Positions 9,671 through 17,845 of a stretch of 64,000 bases of DNA are shown here, one piece after another. The position numbers were made by a program, and so were the translations under genes. Under the pieces are notes generated by a model. That model searched no databases. It saw only the letters and a list, made by a program, of their open reading frames with translations, and was not told where the DNA came from. Every line of letters starts with the position of its first letter. The stretch's first letter is position 1. Origin of the DNA: Kazachstania africana CBS 2517 (lineage: Eukaryota > Ascomycota > Saccharomycetes > Saccharomycetales > Saccharomycetaceae); the NCBI RefSeq assembly GCF_000304475.1, contig NC_018940.1, forward strand, positions 620,001 to 684,000, given 5' to 3'.

Positions 9671-11359
9671 ATGGAGGCCCAACTAGTCCCTATTACTCAA
9701 AGTCCATACACTGAAAGGGATGCACATAACTTAAGGAAATTCTACAAAATCCAGAATGCTTGCTCACAGCTAGAGGCATCAATCAATGTTCTATATGAAA
9801 ATGCACTATCTACTGAAGAAATCGATTCAATGCTTAAACATGGAACTAATTTGGAAAAACTTATTGCCGCCAGCCCTGCAATGCATGTAGCAAGCCGTTT
9901 GAAAGCGGCTAAGAAAGTGCTGGATATTCAATCGGTTTTCAAGCAGTACAATTTTGAAAGTGACAACTCACCTGTTGATGAATACATCCATTATCCTATT
10001 TGTACAGATCGTCGCCTGGAGAATTTGGCATTTATTCATAGTTCGTATCCAAATATGAATGTTAAGTTAACGGAAACTCAGAAAATTGTAATGTGTAATG
10101 AACGGTTAGAATTCCTTGGTGATAGTTGGCTGGGTGCCCTTGTTGCATACATCATATACAATAAATACCCTTATGCTGATGAAGGGGCATTATCGAAAAT
10201 GAAGGATGCGATAGTTAGTAATAGCAATTTAGAGAAAATCTGCACGAAGCTGGGCTTCAAAGAGAGATTGCTTGAAAATATCCCACGTTCATCAATGAAA
10301 ATCAAGAATAAATTCTCAAAATACTATGCAGACTGTGTGGAAGCATATATCGGTGCTCTAGTGGTCGACAGATTTTCAGCAGAGTTCAAAGATATAGCAG
10401 ATTGGCTAACTGAACTTGCTCAAGAACATTTTGAAGAGCTGGGCCCAGACATGTTTAAAAAACCGTTAAATAAAAATGCCAAAGGTGAATTGGCTGAATT
10501 TTTACAATTTAATAAACTTGGGCTGAAATTGGCCTACGTCAGAGTTACAAACAAGACGCCATTCAAGGTTCAACTTAAATTAGGAACGATACTTCTGGCA
10601 GAAGGCCAGGGGCCCAATGTTCGAGAAGCAGAACATAGAGCTGCGATGGAGGTTCTCGCTAATAAGGAGTTAATTGAAAAATACTCATTATGTGAACTTG
10701 AAAACAACGATTTTATGAACCATGTCATCGAAGAGGCGTCAGAAAAAGATCAAAAAGAAGTAAAAATCGAGATAGGCCCTGGAACAACCAACTATGGACA
10801 TATGCTGGGCGAAGAAAAAAGCTCAACGTCTGATCCTCTATTAGCAACAACAGGACCAAATAGCCAGAGCTCTACAGACCCCAACTCAATCATGAAGGAA
10901 ATTATGGACCGTATGACTTCTCTCGTACCTTCACTGATTTCTGAAGCTATCGAAAGCATAATACAGGAGGATAATTCCGGCATATCAATCTCTGAGCCGT
11001 CAATGTCTGAGAATGAGCCAAGGCAACTAGTGGAAAATGATAACAGTACAAAATTTTCGAAAAATAATATTACTATAAAACATAGCAATAAACCTCCCGA
11101 AGATTTAAAGACAAATGATATAGAATATGATAAAGAATCGTCGGGTAGGCTGTATGCCCTTCTAGGATCTATTAAGTTGCACCCAGACTATGAAATTTTT
11201 CAAGAAGGACCGTCTGAATTTCATGCAATTTGTTCCATCAAAGGAACAGGCACATTCTTGGGAGAAGGTACAGGCAGAAGCAAAAAGATTGCACAGCATA
11301 TAGCAGCAGGGAATGCGCTTAACAGCGAAGCATTACAGGATATACTGACAAATACCTGA
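9671..11359 (+). CDS. DCR1: DCR1, budding-yeast Dicer (intact copy)
   Basis: The protein has 562 residues in the domain order of budding-yeast Dcr1. An N-terminal domain (about 15-95) is followed by one RNase III domain (about 105-255), a first dsRBD (about 266-335), a long linker and a second dsRBD (about 488-556). Rnt1, the parent family, has only one dsRBD, so this is the Dicer branch. The catalytic motif is intact: NERLEFLGD with Glu147 and Asp151, and YADCVEAYIGA with Asp221 and Glu224, the four metal-binding acids. Known Dcr1 works as a homodimer binding side by side along long dsRNA and cutting about 23-nt siRNAs for Argonaute, without helicase or PAZ domains. The linker (about 340-480) is acidic and Ser/Asn-rich, unlike the basic linker of the degenerate neighbour. 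No AGO1 lies in the window. The start is the first ATG of the frame, with A at -3. Confidence 0.93.
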   Translation: MEAQLVPITQSPYTERDAHNLRKFYKIQNACSQLEASINVLYENALSTEEIDSMLKHGTNLEKLIAASPAMHVASRLKAAKKVLDIQSVFKQYNFESDNSPVDEYIHYPICTDRRLENLAFIHSSYPNMNVKLTETQKIVMCNERLEFLGDSWLGALVAYIIYNKYPYADEGALSKMKDAIVSNSNLEKICTKLGFKERLLENIPRSSMKIKNKFSKYYADCVEAYIGALVVDRFSAEFKDIADWLTELAQEHFEELGPDMFKKPLNKNAKGELAEFLQFNKLGLKLAYVRVTNKTPFKVQLKLGTILLAEGQGPNVREAEHRAAMEVLANKELIEKYSLCELENNDFMNHVIEEASEKDQKEVKIEIGPGTTNYGHMLGEEKSSTSDPLLATTGPNSQSSTDPNSIMKEIMDRMTSLVPSLISEAIESIIQEDNSGISISEPSMSENEPRQLVENDNSTKFSKNNITIKHSNKPPEDLKTNDIEYDKESSGRLYALLGSIKLHPDYEIFQEGPSEFHAICSIKGTGTFLGEGTGRSKKIAQHIAAGNALNSEALQDILTNT

Positions 11360-11542
11360 AAAACAGGTCATTGCAAAGATATATGCAACACATTTTATAT
11401 TTATGATTTATAATATATTTTTATAGCATTTGTGGGTCGAGGAACAATAGAAATCATGTTTATTCGAATAGTACTCGTGGATTTTAGTGTTGTTTCTTGT
11501 CAGATGTACTATGATCGAAGCTGTAAAAACAAATAAAAATAA

Positions 11543-11625
11543 TGAAGGATGCGAGGTTCGAACTCGCGCGGACACCGTCCAACAGATCTTAAGTCTGCCG
11601 CCTTAGACCACTCGGCCAACCCTCC
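11543..11625 (-). tRNA. tL(UAA): tRNA-Leu (anticodon UAA)
   Basis: The reverse strand reads as a complete 83-nt class II tRNA without intron. It has the acceptor GGAGGGT, the A box GGCCGAGTGGTC, the anticodon loop CTTAAGA with anticodon TAA, a long variable arm (around GGACGGTGTCC), the B box AGTTCGAACCTCGC and the 3' half ATCCTTC. The acceptor pairs over seven positions with two G-U pairs. It is nearly identical to the S. cerevisiae tL(UAA) gene as I recall it. A run of T residues follows the 3' end on the coding strand, as needed for Pol III termination. Confidence 0.96.
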
Positions 11626-11814
11626 AATGTGATTAGTGTTTTGTTGTAACATAAACTGGGGAACTACAACATTATGCTCTAATTTCCTCTGACTGCTTTC
11701 CCAGAATCAAAACCTAGACACCCGCTGTCCAATTTATTAAACTAAATATTTCACATTATTGAATTTGGTTGAATATTAGTGAAAACTTTCCATAGACGCA
11801 ACTTTTGTCATCTT

Positions 11815-11846
11815 GAAGAATTCCACACCATAAAAAGGAATTCTTC
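11815..11846. repeat. Perfect 10-bp inverted repeat, 12-nt loop
   Basis: GAAGAATTCC at 11815-11824 is exactly repeated in reverse complement as GGAATTCTTC at 11837-11846. It lies in gene-free DNA about 190 bp upstream of the tRNA-Leu gene. It could be a terminator hairpin, a heat-shock-factor-like GAA/TTC array, or chance in AT-rich DNA. Confidence 0.75.
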
Positions 11847-12537
11847 GTCATATTTGTTCTTAAATCTTTTATTTACTTTATAATTTTATATATTAAAAAA
11901 GACAAGCTTTTGATACGCTTTTAGCTATAGTTATATGATCAGATCGATCTCCAAGCTCTCTGTCCCTGAATTAGAATATAGACAAGCCGTGTCATATTCT
12001 CTCTGTATTATCTGTCTTGTTACCGTATTGAACTTACAATATGTCTTCTGAAATGCTTATTTAAACATATACCTCAAAAACAAGCTTTTTAACACACAAT
12101 ATATTATTCTAATACTACATTGGTTTGAATTCTTCAACAGAAAAGGGACCTATTCCGTAGAAACAATAAATGCTGTAAACACTAATTTCTGATGCAGGAA
12201 AGTAGGGATGAATAGATACATTCGTATGGGAGGATCTTTATACCAGAAAATACTACAATAAATAATCTCAACTTTTAATTGAGAAGTTTCAAGTCCAAGT
12301 CTTATTCTGAAATGATCCAAGTTGAATTAGGTTGAAGTGAGCTCGACGTATCTCCGGCCTCGTTTATAGGTATTAATTGGTTGTCCTGTAGCCAGTTTTA
12401 AGCTTGTTTTGCTAGGGTTAATGAGGGTAGCACTAATCGATGCACAGGGCCTATTGCACACTTCAAGGACACTATAGCAGAATGATCTATGTAAAGAGCT
12501 ACATCCTTTCAAAATACTACATTATTCATTAAGCAGG

Positions 12538-12583
12538 AGGTACAATTTCTCTCAGCGTCTATTTATTCACAAAAATTGTACCT
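12538..12583. repeat. Perfect 11-bp inverted repeat, 24-nt loop
   Basis: AGGTACAATTT at 12538-12548 is matched by AAATTGTACCT at 12573-12583. It lies about 240 bp upstream of the NBP1 start. No protein or known RNA is associated with it. Confidence 0.75.
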
Positions 12584-12823
12584 GAATGAGAAAAATCTGA
12601 ATACAATATGGAAGGCACAGTGAAATTTGCTGCGTGATGCTGTTTAAGGTTTATAGCCACAACTCTTTAAAGAAGTTATATCCATTATAGCAACGAGTGC
12701 CTTCATCAACTAATTGTGAAAACTATAACTACGCGAAAAAAAGATTCATTTGTGTTAATTATATATACACGAGAAATTACTTTGATATAAGATTCATTAC
12801 GAGAATCAAAACATAATGCAGAT

Positions 12824-13753
12824 ATGATGAAATCCATACAAGCTTTTGTCAATGATTTCTTCCATAATGCTGAAAATGAGGATGAACGAGGAAGACAAGC
12901 GAGAAGGTCTAGTGTGGTCCATAACGATATGGGAATGCGAATCAGGAAGAAATCGAATAAGATACGAAATGCACATAAGCTGAGGCCGAAAGAACATGGA
13001 AATCGAATTGGCAAGATTAGTGGTGCTAGTAGGAATGTTGCCCTAAGTAAACGATATACCAATAAAAGTCAAAGATCATTTAGTACATTTTTTAAATTTA
13101 TTAAATCGATGTTTTCGAACGACGAGCAGAACTTACGGAGATTAAAGAATGAATGTTCTAATATTTACGTTAATAGTCCAAATTTAGAATCCAAGACTAA
13201 TGAAGAATATAGGAAGATCAAAAATAGAATAGAAAGTAGTGATGCATTCAAGAGGAAGCTCAATGAATTAAAATACGATCGTACTCAAATTGAAAAGATA
13301 AGGAAAACTACGCGATTAAACAAGCATGCACGCTCTCCAAGGAAGAATGGTGTTCTAGACGATCGACTGAAACTATTAAATAAAGAGGTCCAAGACTTGA
13401 AGAGAAGGTTACATGATAAATCAGTTGAATTGGAGCTGGTAGATGCTAGGTTGGATACGGCTTTAAAAGATAATAAATGGCTAAGGTCAAGAATTGCTGA
13501 TATGGAGCTTACTGAGGAGAAGGGAAGCAACATTTCTCAGCATAAGATGCCTCATATTTCTACAAGTTTCAAAGATTCACTTCAGTATTCGAGTCCGACA
13601 AAATTCAAACGTTATGACAGCAACATTTTGGAGTCTGACGAGATCAAAGACATACTTAAACAGTATGGTGATGATAAGGACTACAATTCAGATGATGATA
13701 CTGGATCATTATCTCCAATTCGAATCGATTACTCGAAGTATTCTGGTACCTAA
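12824..13753 (+). CDS. NBP1: NBP1, spindle pole body insertion protein (NBP1/YPR174C family)
   Basis: A 309-residue basic protein, similar in length to S. cerevisiae Nbp1 (about 319). Nbp1 binds the inner nuclear membrane and helps insert the duplicated spindle pole body. Visible features are an N-terminal helix IQAFVNDFF, an amphipathic segment FSTFFKFIKSMF at about residues 86-97 consistent with the membrane-binding helix known in Nbp1, and a predicted coiled coil at about 178-230 with leucine heptads. The C-terminus ends SPIRIDYSKYSGT after an acidic stretch. The next gene is the YLR456W type, the same neighbour as YLR457C (NBP1) in S. cerevisiae, which supports the call. Whether it is orthologous to NBP1 or to its sister YPR174C cannot be told from one locus. 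Start: tandem ATG-ATG, the first chosen. Confidence 0.82.
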   Translation: MMKSIQAFVNDFFHNAENEDERGRQARRSSVVHNDMGMRIRKKSNKIRNAHKLRPKEHGNRIGKISGASRNVALSKRYTNKSQRSFSTFFKFIKSMFSNDEQNLRRLKNECSNIYVNSPNLESKTNEEYRKIKNRIESSDAFKRKLNELKYDRTQIEKIRKTTRLNKHARSPRKNGVLDDRLKLLNKEVQDLKRRLHDKSVELELVDARLDTALKDNKWLRSRIADMELTEEKGSNISQHKMPHISTSFKDSLQYSSPTKFKRYDSNILESDEIKDILKQYGDDKDYNSDDDTGSLSPIRIDYSKYSGT

Positions 13754-13803
13754 GCTTAATAGGACCAAAACGGACACTTTTCATTTTGATATTTTCGTTA
13801 AAA

Positions 13804-14376
13804 TTATATATATATATTTGTATTATTATCAATATCAGACACTTTTGCGCTTCTCATTTTTACTTTGATTAAAACGGTATCAGATCCTAGAATAAAGACA
13901 TCAGCATCTGGATTTGCTCGTAGCAGAAGCCTTTTGTAATATTTTGACTCTTGACCCAGAGGATTTATGATTTCAGCTACCCCTCTGATGCTTGCGCTTA
14001 TTTGGTTCAATTCACCTTCAGTGAGATCTTGTAATAGATTGACAAATCTCGCATTATTACTAGAGCTTGGTGAGGACGGCGATGGCGCAGTGGCTTTCTT
14101 AGGTGTAAGACTATTAGCAGCCAACCAATCATGGAACAGGAGCGATATTGTTGGATTTGCCAGCATATTTTCGTATTTTTCAGAATGGCGTGAAGTTGCA
14201 AATATTACATAATCGTTGTTATCTGTTGGGTCAAAACTATCGCTCGAAGATATATAAATGTAATTCATTAAGGAAACAGAAGGGACACAACTACTTGAGC
14301 ATGTTGCTACGTGGACATACTTAGAGACTTTTATCAGATCTATCAATCCTCGTGGAAATTTGTCAACAGTTGACAT
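13804..14376 (-). CDS. YLR456W: YLR456W/YPR172W-type FMN-binding (PNP oxidase-like) protein
   Basis: The 190-residue protein has the split-barrel fold signature of the pyridoxamine 5'-phosphate oxidase-like family: LIKVSKYVHVATCS at the start, a middle block VIFATSRHSEKYENMLANP and LLFHDW. The S. cerevisiae relatives are the duplicate pair YLR456W and YPR172W (about 200 residues), which are uncharacterised and not shown to be PNP oxidases. A Pro/Ser insertion lies near residues 95-105. The C-terminus holds the strand VFILGSDTVLIKVKMR. Only one family member is visible here, which fits loss of the duplicate. It converges with NBP1, with 50 bp between stops, reproducing the S. cerevisiae YLR456W-YLR457C pair. 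Confidence 0.87.
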   Translation of the reverse strand: MSTVDKFPRGLIDLIKVSKYVHVATCSSSCVPSVSLMNYIYISSSDSFDPTDNNDYVIFATSRHSEKYENMLANPTISLLFHDWLAANSLTPKKATAPSPSSPSSSNNARFVNLLQDLTEGELNQISASIRGVAEIINPLGQESKYYKRLLLRANPDADVFILGSDTVLIKVKMRSAKVSDIDNNTNIYI

Positions 14377-14621
14377 TACAATTTTTGTCTATGATCGATC
14401 GTCGCATCACATCTGAAGATATAGCTATTTCAATTGAAAATTACACAATCAGTTTCTCTTTTCCGCAGATGTTAATGAAAATTTCCGTCACCATAACAAC
14501 GTATAGAGAGAGTGCCTTCCGAAAGAAAAAAGTACTACTGATACGTATATGAATTATGTGATCGCTACATAATGACTACAAATATATCCAGTGTAACAGC
14601 GATGAATATTTTAAGAATCCT

Positions 14622-15575
14622 TTATGTTTCCAATTTGCCCATTTCTTTTTCGGCTTTTAATTGGGTTAAAAAGTCAGACCAGCTGAGTAAGATTTCTTCA
14701 CAAACTGGATGGAATGCGTCCAAATTTTTGTCATTAATGATGACTTTTAACAGCTTATGCAATTTACTTTTCCGTAAAGTATCGATATCAAAAAAGGGAG
14801 GAACATTACTCAAATTTTCAACTATTTTGTTCAATAACTTATGTGATTCGTTAATTTCGTTAATTGTTGGCTTTGATTCTCTTTGTATGAGATTTTTTTG
14901 TATTCTCCTACGAAACAACATTGCAATTTCAACTCTTCTTGACCTGTCCAATTTGTTACGAACTTTTCTCTCCTTCCTTTTCTTATCTAGTTCCTTATAT
15001 TTATCGCTTTTAATATTATTTACAGTTTGTTCAATGTAATTTTCATTATTTTGATCTATATTGGTCCTTTTTCTAGTACCTGATGATCTTCTCGATTCAT
15101 TATTTTTAGATGATGAGCTATCCTCCTGCTTATATGCTGCGGAATCTTTAGCATTCTTTCTATCATCTTTTCGATCTGAAAAAGGATTTTTTCCAAATAT
15201 TATATTATTTTCCAGATCATTTATGTGGTCTAGTTCACCTTTTCTCTTCTCTTCTACAAATCTTTTAACGATCAACTTTTTCAGATCGTTCTTATAATTC
15301 TTAGCCTGTTTATAAGCTTCTATCAAATCAGTTTGATTCGAACTTTTGGCCTCGAGAAACTGTACTATTATTTTATCGTCCAGTGACTTTAACCGATGGG
15401 GTTGTTCCCAATAGTAGGTAGGATCATTGAAAAAACATACTGCTACACAGTCTGGTTTTCTTTTACGGAGGACATCCTTTCGAAGAAATCTTTGAGGGAA
15501 AATCACTGCTGGCCACGGAGGAAATGAACCAACTTTACACAGAACCAAATCACCAGTCTTAAACTGTGGCGACAT
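14622..15575 (-). CDS. PDP3: PDP3, PWWP-domain chromatin protein
   Basis: The 317-residue protein starts with a PWWP domain (about residues 5-75): FKTGDLVLCKVGSFPPWPAVIF, then FFNDPTYYWEQPHRLKSL. The motif reads PPWP, a normal variant. S. cerevisiae Pdp3 (YLR455W, about 304 residues) reads H3K36 trimethylation and recruits the NuA3b histone acetyltransferase. The rest is lysine-rich and largely disordered, with a C-terminal helical region (from about 215) that resembles the TFIIS N-terminal/LEDGF-type helical bundle often paired with PWWP, though I cannot confirm that. It lies between a YLR456W-type gene and NUT2, all on the same strand. Start is the first ATG of the frame. Confidence 0.9.
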   Translation of the reverse strand: MSPQFKTGDLVLCKVGSFPPWPAVIFPQRFLRKDVLRKRKPDCVAVCFFNDPTYYWEQPHRLKSLDDKIIVQFLEAKSSNQTDLIEAYKQAKNYKNDLKKLIVKRFVEEKRKGELDHINDLENNIIFGKNPFSDRKDDRKNAKDSAAYKQEDSSSSKNNESRRSSGTRKRTNIDQNNENYIEQTVNNIKSDKYKELDKKRKERKVRNKLDRSRRVEIAMLFRRRIQKNLIQRESKPTINEINESHKLLNKIVENLSNVPPFFDIDTLRKSKLHKLLKVIINDKNLDAFHPVCEEILLSWSDFLTQLKAEKEMGKLET

Positions 15576-15758
15576 GAAATAAAAACTTGATCAATTGAGT
15601 CTGCTTTATTTCATTAAAATGGACTTGGCTGTTGTTTTCATCTCTTCAAAATTTTTCTAATATTTAGAAAAAAGTTGAAAACAGCACGCATACCCGGACG
15701 CTTCCTGGACATCTTGAAATTGAAGATATCCTTATAACTTCGATTGGAGTGGATGTAA

Positions 15759-16286
15759 TCACTTGTCTTCTGTAGGTAGATCAACACTGGATTCAGTTTT
15801 GTGATTGTCAGTTGGTTCTGGGTTTGTGCCTGTTTGTTTTGCATTTGTTCTTTGAATGATACTATCTACTTTGTCAGTTAGATCAGGAAATTCTTCTATA
15901 ATCTTCTCAGCCAGTGAGTCCCGCAATTGTTTCAGACCATGCATCTTGGCTCGTTGGTATTGATTCGATCTACGAATAGCTTCTACAAATTCTCTAGTAT
16001 AAATATCGGGATTTCTGCCATCTTCAATATACTGTACTACTTCCAGTGGAATGTTAGTCTTATTCAAATGGGAGTCCGGATCATTACTTCTTTGATTCAA
16101 TTTAAACAATCTATCTACATTTCTTTTCAGATTTGTTATCATACCTTGAGTTGCCTCTCTAGTACCTGGAAAATCGTAAACTGACACACCAAGTTCGATA
16201 AAGGACTCAATTATGGAAGCAACCTGTTGTTCAGTGGTATCTAATTCAACGTGTAATTCCTTCAACTCGTTCTCCTCTCCTGACAT
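15759..16286 (-). CDS. NUT2: NUT2 (MED10), Mediator middle-module subunit
   Basis: A 175-residue protein with the Med10 signature over residues 10-140: [20 protein letters not shown], then [18 protein letters not shown] and [20 protein letters not shown], ending with the [20 protein letters not shown] block. Med10 is an essential subunit of the Mediator middle module, bridging activators and RNA polymerase II. S. cerevisiae Nut2 (YPR168W) has about 157 residues; the extra length here is an acidic and Asn/Thr-rich tail. In S. cerevisiae the gene belongs to the YPR region, while its left neighbours here belong to YLR, showing the merged order of the two sister regions. Confidence 0.95.
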   Translation of the reverse strand: MSGEENELKELHVELDTTEQQVASIIESFIELGVSVYDFPGTREATQGMITNLKRNVDRLFKLNQRSNDPDSHLNKTNIPLEVVQYIEDGRNPDIYTREFVEAIRRSNQYQRAKMHGLKQLRDSLAEKIIEEFPDLTDKVDSIIQRTNAKQTGTNPEPTDNHKTESSVDLPTEDK

Positions 16287-16652
16287 GGTTGCACTTCTTT
16301 AAATTCTATTAAATTACTCTTCAAAGTGGTGAAAGTACTAAAACTTTTCAAGTAGAATTATAACTGTCGCACGAAAATATTTGAAAAATTTATTGAGTTT
16401 CTTGGCTAACGATGAGAGGGAAAATATAAAACAAACATCTCTCAATAAGAAAAGATTTTTTGAATGTTTTATTGTAAATAATTAATTATTTTCTTGTTCA
16501 TTTTTTTTCCCCTCTAAAGTATATCTGATTTCTTATATAAATGTGTGTTTGATAGTATATTTAAAAAGCAAATAGAAAATAGAATTAGTATGGTAGTCAT
16601 AGAAAAAAACAACTTTAGAATTTGCTTTTGAAGTCCCCAATAATATTTACTC
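16287..16652. other. Intergenic: NUT2 promoter and RHO1 3' region
   Basis: These 366 bp lie between the NUT2 start and the RHO1 stop, both on the minus strand. The sequence is AT-rich with poly-T tracts on the plus strand. I see no RNA gene or recognisable box. MRP2 and MET16, which lie between these genes in S. cerevisiae, are absent. Confidence 0.5.
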
Positions 16653-17282
16653 TCATAATAAGACACACTTCCTCTTCTTCTTTTTGTCAGTGCTGGTCTT
16701 CTTCTTACCGTTGGTCTTTGATTTACCCATCAAAGAAGCCCTGGTAGCAGCTTCGAAGACTTCTCTGACACCATAACCTGTCTTGGCAGAACACTCGTAA
16801 TAACCGCTGGCACCGATTTGATCAGCAACAGATTGACCGTCAGCTGAGGTGACAGGTTGTTGACCTTCCTCTCTTAATAATTCAATGGTTTGTGGGTCAT
16901 TTCTTAAATCGACTTTACAGCCAACAAGAATAATTGGAACACCTTGACAGAAATGTAAGACTTCGGCAATCCATTTTTCCTGAACATTTTCTAGAGAATC
17001 TGGTAAATCAATGGAGAAACAAATTAAAACAACGTTAGAGTCTGGATAGGATAATGGTCTCAATCTATCATAATCTTCTTGACCTGCAGTATCCCATAAA
17101 GCTAATTCTACACGTCTACCATCAACTTCAACGTCTGCAACATAGTTTTCAAAAACTGTGGGAACATAAACTTCTGGGAATTGGCCCTTGGAGAAAACTA
17201 TCAAAAGACATGTCTTACCACAGGCACCATCACCTACTATAACTAACTTTCTTCTAATACTATTACCAACTTGTTGAGACAT
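16653..17282 (-). CDS. RHO1: RHO1, Rho-family small GTPase
   Basis: The 209-residue GTPase is the same length as S. cerevisiae Rho1 and nearly identical to it. All G motifs are intact: GDGACGKT (17-24), the effector loop [10 protein letters not shown] with the switch I Thr, DTAGQE (64-69), a VGCKVDL variant of NKxD, and ECSAKTG. The tail is a lysine-rich stretch followed by the CAAX box CVLL, where Leu in the last position specifies geranylgeranylation. Rho1 activates glucan synthase, protein kinase C and formins at the plasma membrane for cell-wall integrity and polarity. The long alternating Lys/Arg tail is typical. No intron is needed. Confidence 0.97.
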   Translation of the reverse strand: MSQQVGNSIRRKLVIVGDGACGKTCLLIVFSKGQFPEVYVPTVFENYVADVEVDGRRVELALWDTAGQEDYDRLRPLSYPDSNVVLICFSIDLPDSLENVQEKWIAEVLHFCQGVPIILVGCKVDLRNDPQTIELLREEGQQPVTSADGQSVADQIGASGYYECSAKTGYGVREVFEAATRASLMGKSKTNGKKKTSTDKKKKRKCVLL

Positions 17283-17845
17283 TGTCTACACTATTTTATT
17301 GTATGTTTATTTACACTAGGAATCCAAAACACGGTAAAAACGGAGAGAGTAAAGGAAAATTTTTGGTGAGAAAACTACCTCTGTTTAATGAATATTTAAT
17401 GAATATTTAGTTAATTTGGGACTTAATCGCAAAATGTCCTATTCTCAATTCTCTTGGATTGTTTAACTCTTCAAATTTATCTGTTGTAAAAGTGAATGAG
17501 ATCAAACAAAAATTTTTTGTTTCCTTTTTTCCTTACTTCGTTTTGCGTTATGGCAAAAAAAAATTTCACGACAGGAAAAAAACCTATTACCGTATCGGCA
17601 CCATTGCGCCATTCTGAAAGAGAAATATGTCAGTCGGTAATCAATCAGTTATAGATTCAACTCAGTTGCAGATATCAAAAATTGCTCGTTAGCATCAAGA
17701 TACGACGGAGGAATCCTTGTGAATAATTAATGGAAAATAGATTTTTCGGCCATATAGTTCATAAAGAATTTGAATTAATAATACAAGCTATTTTCTATTA
17801 CTTGCGCTGAAAAGATATATATGTATATCTATATATGGGATATAT
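17283..17845. other. Intergenic: RHO1 promoter and FMP27 3' region
   Basis: The 563-bp gap contains long A and T tracts (around 17500-17580), typical of nucleosome-free yeast promoters, upstream of RHO1. The right end has AT dinucleotide runs near 17815-17840, likely the FMP27 polyadenylation region. No RNA gene or specific factor site was recognised. Confidence 0.5.

Larger units (their letters stand above)
11626..12823. other. Gene-free stretch between tRNA-Leu and NBP1
   Basis: This 1.2-kb gap is the largest in the window apart from the right end, and holds no supported protein gene. Frames in it are short (61 codons at most) and without recognisable content. It contains two perfect short hairpins, listed separately. 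A TGTTGTA and TACAACA inverted pair at 11642-11671 starts 17 bp upstream of the tRNA, where Ty3-like elements insert, but no LTR body or target duplication can be seen. The NBP1 promoter is at its right end. Confidence 0.5.

Noticed and set aside
11642..12139. Possible solo LTR beside the tRNA gene (TGTTGTA start, TTCAACA end)
   Set aside because: No flanking 5-bp target duplication was found and the interior has no recognisable LTR or second copy; a 30-bp TGTTGTA/TACAACA inverted pair alone is weak.
14514..14526. CDEIII-like CCTTCCGAAAG, as in point centromeres
   Set aside because: There is no AT-rich CDEII of proper length nor a CDEI at the right distance; it is in a normal promoter of the YLR456W-type gene.
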